A stretch of 64,000 bases of DNA from Pseudomonadota bacterium (GTDB lineage: Bacteria > Pseudomonadota > Alphaproteobacteria > Rhizobiales > Xanthobacteraceae), in the NCBI GenBank assembly GCA_023422775.1, contig JAFAGM010000076.1, positions 40,322 through 104,321 of the forward strand, read 5' to 3'. The position numbers and the translations under genes are program-made. The stretch's first letter is position 1. The number at the start of each line of letters is the position of its first letter. Shown here piece by piece: positions 6,714 to 14,187 of the stretch. The notes below the pieces were generated by a model that saw only the letters and a program-made list of their open reading frames with translations, was not told the DNA's origin and ran no database searches.

Positions 6714-8291
6714 TCATTCAAGCTCGAGCGGCTGGTAACGCCCGCTTTCGTCGAGTGCCGTGCCCCATACCTTGTTGGAGGCCTGGTGCTCGGAACGGCC
6801 GAACCCGAGCGGGGTGCCGAGACCGAGGTCGAGATTGCGCGTGTTCTCGAGCGTGTCGATCAGCTTTTCCGTGTCGATCTGGGGTCCGGTCTTCCTGATC
6901 GCCTGGATCAGCACGTTGGCGGCGACGTAGCCTTCCAGCGAAACGTAGTCCGGGGCTTCGCCGGGGAAATACTTGGCGAGCGCGTTCTTGTATTCCAGCA
7001 CCGCCGATGAATAGCCCGACACCGCCGGCACCACCTGGGTCACGATGACGCCGTTGGAGTAACGCCCGCCCAAAAGCTTCAGCTCTTCGGCAAGCGCGGT
7101 GGAGCCGACGAAGGAGACGTTGGTGTAGATCATGCCGGGATAGAGGTCGCGCGTCTTTTCGATGAATTTTGCCGCGGCCCGGTAGGTCGCTACCATGACG
7201 ATCGCCTTGATCGGCGTCTTCTGCGCCTTCAACTCGTTGATCGCACCGTCCACGTCGAGGGTGTTTCGCGCGTAGTTGAGCCGGAGGATGGCGCCGTCAT
7301 TCGCGCCCATCGCGCGAAACGCCTTTGCCACGCCGGCAAATCCGGAGTCGCCGTAGGAATCCTGCTGCGCGAAAACAGCGATCTGCCGCGGCTGCAGCCG
7401 GCGAATCTTGACCAGGTAACGAACGACCGCGTCGGTTTCCTGAACATAGCTCGCCCGGTAGTTGAAGACGTAACGATCCGGCGGATCGTTACGCAGGATG
7501 TTGGAGCCGGTGAAGGCGCCGAAGAACAGCATCTTGCGCTCGAGCGAGTAGGGCACCGCCACTGCCGCCGTCGGCGTGCCGACGTTGCCGATGATGCCGA
7601 ACACCTGGTCTTTTTCGTAGAGCTGCTTCATGGCTTCAGGCGTGCGCGACGGCTCGTAGCCGTCGTCGGCGGCATGCAGCTTGAGCATCCGGCCATCGAT
7701 GCCGCCGGCCTCGTTGACGCGATTGAAGGCGGTGTCGATTCCGAGCTTCATCTGCCGTCCCAGCTCCCGGGCGGAGCCTGAGAACGGGGCTGCGATGCCA
7801 AAGCGGATCTCCTTGTCCGTGATGCCGCGGGGGAACGGGCCGGTCAGGGTCGGCGGAACGTTGGCCGTCGGCGCGGTTGCCGCCTGCGCTGCGGTTGCGG
7901 CATTGGCGCTGGATGGCCCGATGACGCTGGACAGGCTGGGTCCGGCGATCGACCGTTCGAGATCGGCGAGCTGGCGATCGGCGCGGCCGCAATCCATCCG
8001 GCCCGACGAGACCGCGAGGCGACCGTCAGCCACGCTGCGATCGAACACTTGCGTGAGATCGGAACGCTCCGCCTCGTTGGTCGAGGCTTCCCGGATCACC
8101 AGCGAGAATTTGTCGACGATGGCCTGGATGCGCGGGCGCGCGATGTCGCGGCAGGCCTGCGCCGATCCGATCACGGGTCCCACGCGACCTGCAAGGTCAC
8201 GCACGATGTTGATTTCGCCCGTGGCGTGGGCGCCGCCGGCCATGCCGAAAAGCAGGGCTCCGGCCAGCAAGGCGATCCGATACGAGGTCAT
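6714..8291 (-). CDS. Branched-chain amino-acid type ABC substrate-binding protein with extra N-terminal helical domain
   Basis: A 525-residue protein. Residues 1-23 are a signal peptide (ALLAGALLFGMAGGAHA). Residues about 24-115 form an alpha-helical region with two cysteines (AQACRD and GRMDCGRAD). An Ala/Thr/Pro linker follows (about 118-148). The rest is a Leu/Ile/Val-binding-protein fold (Peripla_BP_6): EIRFGIAAPFSGSARELG, LYEKDQVFGIIGNVGTPT, VAVFAQQDSYGDSGFAGV, ending EGYVAANVLIQAIRKTGPQI. Ordinary LivJ-type receptors are about 370-420 residues and lack the extra domain. No Liv permease or ATPase is adjacent. Some members of this fold have left transport and act as sensors; the ligand here is unknown. 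Confidence 0.75.
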   Translation of the reverse strand: MTSYRIALLAGALLFGMAGGAHATGEINIVRDLAGRVGPVIGSAQACRDIARPRIQAIVDKFSLVIREASTNEAERSDLTQVFDRSVADGRLAVSSGRMDCGRADRQLADLERSIAGPSLSSVIGPSSANAATAAQAATAPTANVPPTLTGPFPRGITDKEIRFGIAAPFSGSARELGRQMKLGIDTAFNRVNEAGGIDGRMLKLHAADDGYEPSRTPEAMKQLYEKDQVFGIIGNVGTPTAAVAVPYSLERKMLFFGAFTGSNILRNDPPDRYVFNYRASYVQETDAVVRYLVKIRRLQPRQIAVFAQQDSYGDSGFAGVAKAFRAMGANDGAILRLNYARNTLDVDGAINELKAQKTPIKAIVMVATYRAAAKFIEKTRDLYPGMIYTNVSFVGSTALAEELKLLGGRYSNGVIVTQVVPAVSGYSSAVLEYKNALAKYFPGEAPDYVSLEGYVAANVLIQAIRKTGPQIDTEKLIDTLENTRNLDLGLGTPLGFGRSEHQASNKVWGTALDESGRYQPLELE

Positions 8292-8349
8292 GGCAAACTC
8301 CTGGAAAACTGGATCGCGGGAGGGCGTCTTTCACGTCCCTCGGATTGAA

Positions 8350-8898
8350 TCATGGATTGGAACGCTGCGGCGCTGCCGGATCGGGCTTCTCGCGCCACTG
8401 CATGAACTGGTGAAGCAATTGACCCTGCGGATCCGAAGCCGACGGGGAGTCGGGCGGAGTCGAGGCAATGATCGCCTGGAATTCGCTGATCGCGGGTTTC
8501 GGCGTGCTGTCGGACTGGAATAGCGCGGCCCTGATCGATTGTGCGAGCCCGAACGCGGACGATGCTTCGCGGTCGTCCCCCTGGCGGACGCCCGGCACCA
8601 CGATGACGAAGAACAGCGCCACGACGGCTGCAACGCCGATCGCCGCTGCGAAGCGCGCCGCGACGGTCCACAACGCCTTCTCCTGTTCGGGCTCGCGCAT
8701 CACTTCGGGATCAAGGGGGTGCCGCAGCGCGTCGGAGACGGCGTTTTCGAGCCGGGCGCTGTAATTCGTCGGCGCGCGGGTCAGCGACGTCGAGGAATCG
8801 GATTCGCGGAACGAGGCCGACCGTTCCCGCAACCAGCGCGGTGCATAATAGAGCGGGTCGCGAGGGTTGAGATGGTCTTGCTCACTCACGCTACTCAT
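8350..8898 (-). CDS. Single-pass membrane protein, function unknown
   Basis: A 182-residue protein. Residues 1-75 are polar (LNPRDPLYYAPRWLRERSA), a single transmembrane segment runs at about 80-102 (AAAIGVAAVVALFFVIVVPGV), and the C-terminal part is polar (EFQAIIASTPPDSP). There is no signal peptide. It lies 58 bp upstream of, and on the same strand as, the long binding-protein gene, so the two may be co-transcribed. I recognise no family. Confidence 0.6.
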   Translation of the reverse strand: MSSVSEQDHLNPRDPLYYAPRWLRERSASFRESDSSTSLTRAPTNYSARLENAVSDALRHPLDPEVMREPEQEKALWTVAARFAAAIGVAAVVALFFVIVVPGVRQGDDREASSAFGLAQSIRAALFQSDSTPKPAISEFQAIIASTPPDSPSASDPQGQLLHQFMQWREKPDPAAPQRSNP

Positions 8899-9477
8899 AC
8901 CTTACTCCCACACTTGGCTGTTGCCTGACTGCACTGCTGAGCGCCGAGACGGCCGCGAACGTACCGCAAAATGCCCCACGCGATGGAGTAGGGGTGCGGA
9001 AAAGCCGCGCCAGCACTCCACCAGTTGTTAAATTTGGCCAGGATGTTTGAATCAAACTGTCCAGCCCCGCCCGTGCCGGCGAGACCTGACTGCGAGACTA
9101 CACCGCGAGACCGCACGATCCCCATCGCTTCCATTGCCTGCCCTTTGGCAACTGCCCGCCCGCAAAACGGAAGTGATCTGCCAGGTCGCCCCCTGACAAT
9201 TATCACCTGATTTTGTTGGAACCGCGCGAAGACTCTTTTAGGTCGGAAACGTGACGAAAGTAAGTTGACGACTTGTTAACCATGTTGGAACTCCACCCAT
9301 GGTGGCAAAGGCTTAGCGTCGAATGACACCGTGCGCGCAAGGATTCGCCACAAACGCGCCGAATTCGACGCTCTCCGGGCCGCTTTTTGGCCAATCGGAA
9401 GGCTTCCGGTCGTTAATTACTCGTTAACCAAGTTCTGTGTTCTTAAAAATTCGATAAGAAAGGCGAGTCGAAACATC
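8899..9477. other. Intergenic region between the 8.9-kb membrane-protein gene and minC
   Basis: About 580 bp with no convincing gene; short open frames here (for example 9203-9394 minus) have no ribosome site or recognisable product. It must hold two divergent promoters. The one clear element is the CtrA box at 9413-9428. A half-site TTAAC also occurs near 9276, and the short palindrome-like CCACCCATGGTGG near 9292-9304 has no obvious role. Confidence 0.6.
9413..9428 (+). promoter_or_regulatory. CtrA box upstream of minCDE
   Basis: TTAA (9413-9416), seven bases, TTAAC (9424-9428): an exact match to the full CtrA consensus TTAA-N7-TTAAC of alphaproteobacteria. It lies 50 bp before the minC start. 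CtrA is the cell-cycle master response regulator, and CtrA control of min genes has been described in rhizobia, which fits. Confidence 0.75.
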
Positions 9478-10179
9478 ATGGATGTCCGAGCTGATCCACC
9501 GCGTCAAATGGTCCGGCTGCGTGGCCGTTCCTATGTCGCGTTCGTTTTCAGCCCGGTCGTCCCGATCGTGGAATGGCTCGCCGAGATCGACGCCACGCTT
9601 GCGCGTTCGCCCGGCTTCTTTGTCGGCAAGCCGATCGTGCTCGACCTCGCCGCCGTCGATCTGAGCTCTTCGGCGATCGCCCATCTCCTCGGCAGCCTCG
9701 GTGAGCGCAATATTCGCGTCCTCGGCATCGAGGGCGTGGACGAAGACCGCCTGGCGCCCAACATGCCACCCTTGCTGACCGGCGGCCGTGCCTGCGTGAT
9801 CACGCGAAACGAGCCGGTCCAAAAGGTGGAGCCCGAACCCAGGCCGAAGCAGACCTCGCTGCTGCTGGCAGAGCCGGTGCGTTCGGGCCAGTCGATCGTC
9901 TTCGCCGATGGCGACGTCACGGTGCTGGGCTCGGTCGGCTCCGGCGCGGAGATCGTCGCCGGCGGATCGATCCACATCTACGGCACGCTGCGCGGCCGTG
10001 CGATGGCCGGAGTCAACGGCAATTCCTCCGCGCGGATCTATTGCCAGAAGATCGAGGCGGAACTGCTCGCCATCGACGGCTACTACCAGACTGCAGAAGA
10101 AATCGACGAAGCGGTTCGCAACCGTCCGGCGCAAGCCTGGCTGCAGGGCGACACCATGAAAATTACCCCGCTGAATTAA
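9478..10179 (+). CDS. minC: Septum-site determining protein MinC
   Basis: A 233-residue protein from ATG 9478 (MDVRADPPRQMVRLRGRSYV). The N-terminal domain (about 1-105) is the FtsZ-antagonising half. The C-terminal domain carries the MinC beta-helix signature: RSGQSIVFADGDVTVLGSVG, GAEIVAGGSIHIYGTLRGRA, GNSSARIYCQKIEAELLAI. It inhibits Z-ring assembly near the poles and is recruited to the membrane by MinD. It is first in minCDE, 19 bp before minD. A full CtrA box lies 50 bp upstream. The frame is open upstream to 9331, but those residues fall over the regulatory region and are not MinC-like. Confidence 0.93.
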   Translation: MDVRADPPRQMVRLRGRSYVAFVFSPVVPIVEWLAEIDATLARSPGFFVGKPIVLDLAAVDLSSSAIAHLLGSLGERNIRVLGIEGVDEDRLAPNMPPLLTGGRACVITRNEPVQKVEPEPRPKQTSLLLAEPVRSGQSIVFADGDVTVLGSVGSGAEIVAGGSIHIYGTLRGRAMAGVNGNSSARIYCQKIEAELLAIDGYYQTAEEIDEAVRNRPAQAWLQGDTMKITPLN

Positions 10180-10198
10180 TCAGCCAAGGAGATCGAGT

Positions 10199-11014
10199 AT
10201 GGCCAAGGTACTGGTCGTCACGTCAGGCAAGGGTGGCGTCGGGAAGACCACCACCACTGCGGCGCTCGGCGCGGCGCTCGCGCAGAGCGGACAATCCGTC
10301 GTGGTGGTCGACTTCGACGTCGGCCTGCGAAACCTCGATCTCGTGATGGGTGCCGAACGCCGCGTGGTGTTCGATCTCATCAACGTGGTGCAGGGTGTCG
10401 CCAAGCTGCCGCAGGCCCTGATCCGCGACAAGCGCCTGGAGAACCTCTGGCTGTTGCCGGCCTCGCAGACGAGAGACAAGGACGCGCTCACCGACGAGGG
10501 CGTGGGCCGCGTGATCGCGGAGCTCAAGAGCCGCTACGACTGGATCCTGTGCGACAGCCCGGCCGGCATCGAGCGCGGCGCAACGCTGGCGATGCGCTAT
10601 GCGGACGAAGCCATCATCGTCACCAATCCCGAAGTTTCTTCCGTGCGGGATTCCGACCGCATCATCGGCATGCTGGACTCGAAAACCGTGCGGGCGGAGA
10701 AGGGCGAGCGGGTGGAAAAGCACGTGCTGATCACTCGGTACGATCCGGCGCGCGCGGCGCGCGGCGAGATGCTCACGATCGACGACATCCTGGAAATCCT
10801 GGCGACCCCGCTGCTCGGCATCATTCCCGAAAGCCAGGACGTGCTGAAGGCGTCGAACGTCGGCACCCCCGTGACGCTCAACAACGCCGAAAGCGCGCCT
10901 GCGCGCGCCTATACCGATGCCTCGCGCCGCCTGATGGGCGAGGAGGTTGCGATGGTGGTGCCGACCGAGCGCAAAGGCTTCATGAACCGGCTGCTGGGAC
11001 GGAGAGCTGCATGA
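10199..11014 (+). CDS. minD: Septum-site determining ATPase MinD
   Basis: A 271-residue ParA/MinD-type ATPase. The deviant Walker A GKGGVGKT is at residues 10-17 with the signature Lys11, then VVVDFDVGLRNLDLVMG (Walker A' region), and ILCDSPAGIERGA (Walker B). The C-terminal tail GFMNRLLGRRAA is the amphipathic membrane-targeting helix. ATP-bound MinD dimerises on the inner membrane, recruits MinC, and is released by MinE. The stop overlaps the minE start by 4 bp (ATGA), giving translational coupling. A ribosome site AAGGAG lies just before the start. Confidence 0.96.
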   Translation: MAKVLVVTSGKGGVGKTTTTAALGAALAQSGQSVVVVDFDVGLRNLDLVMGAERRVVFDLINVVQGVAKLPQALIRDKRLENLWLLPASQTRDKDALTDEGVGRVIAELKSRYDWILCDSPAGIERGATLAMRYADEAIIVTNPEVSSVRDSDRIIGMLDSKTVRAEKGERVEKHVLITRYDPARAARGEMLTIDDILEILATPLLGIIPESQDVLKASNVGTPVTLNNAESAPARAYTDASRRLMGEEVAMVVPTERKGFMNRLLGRRAA

Positions 11015-11307
11015 GCATGAACCTGCTGCGGCTGTTTCGCGGCCGCAATGCATCCGCACCCGTCGCGCGGGAACGGCTGCAGATCCTGCTGGCCCATGAG
11101 CGCGGTCTGCTCGGCCAGTCCGACCTTCTCGGCACGCTGCGGGAGGAGATCCTTGCGGTGATCGGGAAGCATGTGGCGCTCGATCCCGACAAGGTCATTG
11201 TCAAGCTGGAGCGGGGCAAGACCGTCTCGACGCTGGAGGTCGACATCGAAGTCCCGAACAATTTCGACAAGTCGAAGACGCCCGTCGAGACGCGTATGGC
11301 CGGCTGA
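11011..11307 (+). CDS. minE: Cell-division topological specificity factor MinE
   Basis: A 98-residue protein starting at ATG 11011, overlapping the minD stop by 4 bp. It starts MSMNLLRLFRGRNASAPVAR (membrane-targeting N-terminal helix), then the anti-MinCD segment ARERLQILLAHERG, and a C-terminal dimerisation domain (REEILAVIGKHVALDPDKV, LEVDIEVPNN). MinE stimulates MinD ATPase and sets up the pole-to-pole oscillation. Length and layout are normal for the family. The next gene converges with only 4 bp between the two stops. Confidence 0.95.
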   Translation: MSMNLLRLFRGRNASAPVARERLQILLAHERGLLGQSDLLGTLREEILAVIGKHVALDPDKVIVKLERGKTVSTLEVDIEVPNNFDKSKTPVETRMAG

Positions 11308-11311
11308 GCAT

Positions 11312-12874
11312 CTACCCGACCATCCGGTCGCGGCCGGTCCAGAAGCCTGCCTTCAGCACCTTCTTGTCGATCTTGCCGACACCGGTCATCGGCAGCTCGC
11401 TGACGAACCTGACGTGCTTTGGCGCGTGCGCCGAGCCCTTTCGCGCCTTGACGAGATTGATCAGCTCGTCCGCATTCGGCCGCGCGCCTTCGCGGGCGAC
11501 GATCACGGCGGTAACGGCCTCGCCCCACTTGTCGTCGGGCACGCCGACCACGGCGACCATGGCGACGTCGGCGTGCTGCGACAGCACATCCTCGACCTCG
11601 CGCGGAAAGATGTTGAAGCCGCCGGAGACGATCATGTCCTTCTTGCGGTCGAGGATGAACATGTAGCCGCGCTCGTCCTTGCGCGCGATGTCGCCGGTGT
11701 GCAGCCAGCCGCTCCTCAGCGTCTCCGCCGTGATGTCGGGCCGTTTCCAGTACTCGGCCATGACATGCGTCGCGCGCACGCAGATTTCGCCGGCCTCGCC
11801 GGTCGCGACTTCGCGATCGTCATTGTCCAGGATCGCGACCTGGCAGGCGGCGATCGGGAATCCGCAGGACGAAAACAGCTCCGGCGTCCTGGGGTCGTGG
11901 TCCGCCTTGCGCAGCACCGACACCGGATAGCATTCGGTCTGGCCGTAGAGCTGCGAGAACACCGGCCCGATCCGCTCGATGCCCTCGACCAGCCGGCTCG
12001 GCGACATCGCCGAGGCGCCGTACAGCAGAAGTTCGAGCGAGGAGAGGTCGGTCCTGTCGAGCGAAGGGTGATCCAGCATGACGTAGATCATCGTCGGCAC
12101 GAACAGCGTGAAATTGATGCGCTCGCGCTCGATGGTCTTGAATACCGCCTCGGGATCGAAACCTTTCAGCATATGCACGGTGCCGCCGCGCATCAGCGTC
12201 GGCAGCACTTTCGTTCCGGCGACATGGCTGATCGGCGCCACCGTCAGGTAGCTCGGGTTGGCCGGAATTTCGAAATCGGCCAGGATCGCGCTGGCGAAGC
12301 CGCTTTGCTCGCGGTGATGGCGCAGCGCGCCCTTGGACTTGCCGGTCGTGCCGCCGGTGTAGTTCAGCGTGGCGATATCGTCGGGGCCGGCGAAGTTGCG
12401 CGCGGTGGCGCTGCCTGCACTTTCGATCGTCCGCAGCAGGTCGGCGCCATAATCGGCCGGGCCGAGTGTGAAGACGGTCTTCAGGCCTGAAGCCCTGGCG
12501 GTAAGTTCGCCGCCGCGATCGCGGAACGTCACGCCGTCGACCACCAGCATCTGTGCTTCGGAATCTTCCAGCTGAAACAGCTGGTCGTCGAGCGATCCCA
12601 GCGGATGCAGCCAGGTGATCGCCAGCCGCGACAATTGCGCGGCGACACCGGCGCACCAGGTATCGGCGCGGTTGGCGGTGAGGAACGCGACGCGGGTACC
12701 GGGTTGAAAGCCGAGCCGCATGAACACGGCCTGCATGCGCCCGATCATGTCGCTCGTACCCTGGTAGGTGATCGATCCGCCCGGCCAGCTGAACGCGGTG
12801 CGGCCAGGGTAGCGCGCCAGCGCCCGCAAGGTCTGTTCGCACGACGCCGGAAACGCGTAGAGCGGATGGCTCAT
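11312..12874 (-). CDS. Acyl-CoA ligase, AMP-dependent (fatty-acid or aromatic-acid CoA synthetase)
   Basis: A 520-residue ANL-superfamily enzyme. The ATP-loop NYTGGTTGKSKGAL is at about residues 171-184, LYGQTECYPVS is motif A5, GWLHTGDIARKDERGYMFIL with DRKKDMIVSGGFNIFPREVE are motifs A7-A8, and the catalytic Lys lies in GVGKIDKKVL near the C terminus. It activates a carboxylic acid as acyl-AMP and transfers it to CoA; the substrate is not evident. It is transcribed divergently from a nitronate monooxygenase 91 bp away, so the two may share control. A second, distantly related ligase is at 56398-57915. Confidence 0.88.
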   Translation of the reverse strand: MSHPLYAFPASCEQTLRALARYPGRTAFSWPGGSITYQGTSDMIGRMQAVFMRLGFQPGTRVAFLTANRADTWCAGVAAQLSRLAITWLHPLGSLDDQLFQLEDSEAQMLVVDGVTFRDRGGELTARASGLKTVFTLGPADYGADLLRTIESAGSATARNFAGPDDIATLNYTGGTTGKSKGALRHHREQSGFASAILADFEIPANPSYLTVAPISHVAGTKVLPTLMRGGTVHMLKGFDPEAVFKTIERERINFTLFVPTMIYVMLDHPSLDRTDLSSLELLLYGASAMSPSRLVEGIERIGPVFSQLYGQTECYPVSVLRKADHDPRTPELFSSCGFPIAACQVAILDNDDREVATGEAGEICVRATHVMAEYWKRPDITAETLRSGWLHTGDIARKDERGYMFILDRKKDMIVSGGFNIFPREVEDVLSQHADVAMVAVVGVPDDKWGEAVTAVIVAREGARPNADELINLVKARKGSAHAPKHVRFVSELPMTGVGKIDKKVLKAGFWTGRDRMVG

Positions 12875-12965
12875 CTTCTTTTCTCCCGCAAGTTTTGTAA
12901 TTGGCCTTCGTCCGTGCCAATGTCTAAATCAACGCTAGCACAACGAGGAAGCTGCTCAAGCCGGC

Positions 12966-13949
12966 ATGACGCAAGCAACTCATCTTCTTTCGCGTTTCAA
13001 CGATCGTCTCGGCCTGCCGCTGATTGCGGCGCCGATGTTTCTCGTCTCCGGCATCGAGCTTGTGGTCGCCGCATGCCGCAACGGGGTGATCGGCTCGTTC
13101 CCGACGGTGAACTGCCGCAGCCCCGAACAACTCGACGAGTGGCTCGGCGAAATCGAACGCCGCCTGCAGGTTCATTCGGATGCAAGCGGCATGCGCGCTG
13201 CGCCGATTTGCGCCAACCTGATCGTGCATCGCTCCAACGCGCGGCTGGAGCAGGATCTGCAGGTATTGCTGCGGCACAAGCCCGAGATGGTCATCACCTC
13301 GGTGGGATCGCCGGCACCGGTGCTCGGTCCGTTGCACAACGCCGGCGCGCTTGTCTTCGCCGATGTCGCCTCGATCCGCCACGCCGAGCGGGCGGTGGCG
13401 GCCGGCGCCGACGGGCTGGTGCTGCTGACGGCGGGCGCGGGCGGCCAGACCGGCTGGCTCAACCCCTTCGTGTTCGTGCGCGCGGTGCGGGCGTTCTTCG
13501 ATGGACCGCTGGTGCTTGCCGGCGGCATCGCCGACGGCCACGCGTTGCGCGCCGCAGAGGCGCTCGGCTGCGACCTCGCCTACATGGGCACCAAGTTCAT
13601 TGCGACCCGTGAGAGCATGGCCGACGAGCGTTACAGGGAGATGCTCGTCGCCAGCAGCGCCGACGACATCCTTCTCACCAAGGCGTTCACGGGATTGCAG
13701 ACCAACATGCTGCGGCCCTCGATCGAGGCCGCCGGTCTTGATCCCGACGATCTGCCGGCGCGTGGCGCGATCGATATTGGCAAGGACATCGACATCGGCG
13801 CGCGCGAAAACCGTCCCAAACGCTGGAAGGACATCTGGAGCGCGGGGCATTCCACCTCGGGCGTGAGCGACATACTTTCCGTCGACGAGATGATTGCACG
13901 CACCCTCGCGGAATACCGCGAGGCGGCCGCCCGCACGGGAACTCGCTAG
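12966..13949 (+). CDS. Nitronate monooxygenase family flavoprotein, second copy
   Basis: A 327-residue FMN TIM-barrel protein clearly paralogous to 3946-4914: LPLIAAPMFLVSGIELVVAA, NGVIGSFPTVNCR, ADGLVLLTAGAGGQTG, GPLVLAGGIADGHALRAAEA, CDLAYMGTKFIATRESMADE, and the same ending with RWKDIWSAGHSTSGV. The shared WK[ED]IW.[SA]G segment near the C terminus marks them as one subfamily. The catalytic His of fungal nitronate monooxygenase is not obvious, so an FMN-dependent reductase or oxidase role is also possible. It is divergent from the acyl-CoA ligase gene. Confidence 0.85.
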   Translation: MTQATHLLSRFNDRLGLPLIAAPMFLVSGIELVVAACRNGVIGSFPTVNCRSPEQLDEWLGEIERRLQVHSDASGMRAAPICANLIVHRSNARLEQDLQVLLRHKPEMVITSVGSPAPVLGPLHNAGALVFADVASIRHAERAVAAGADGLVLLTAGAGGQTGWLNPFVFVRAVRAFFDGPLVLAGGIADGHALRAAEALGCDLAYMGTKFIATRESMADERYREMLVASSADDILLTKAFTGLQTNMLRPSIEAAGLDPDDLPARGAIDIGKDIDIGARENRPKRWKDIWSAGHSTSGVSDILSVDEMIARTLAEYREAAARTGTR

Positions 13950-14187
13950 CGCGATACGCTCCTCCTTATCACTGCGGCGATTGCCAGGTTCCCGGCGAAC
14001 AGGCGCCGTAGCTTTTTTGTGATGCGTGCGGGAGGGCGCAGCGGGGAAATGCCAAAAGAACGCCGCTGCGATGGCAAACTTCCGACACAGGATGACGGCG
14101 AAAACAGGCGATCCGGCATGACACGCGCGCGAAGGCAGGACCGATCCCGGGTTTTGCCGCCGGGCGCATTTTATTCAAGGGTCTTTC

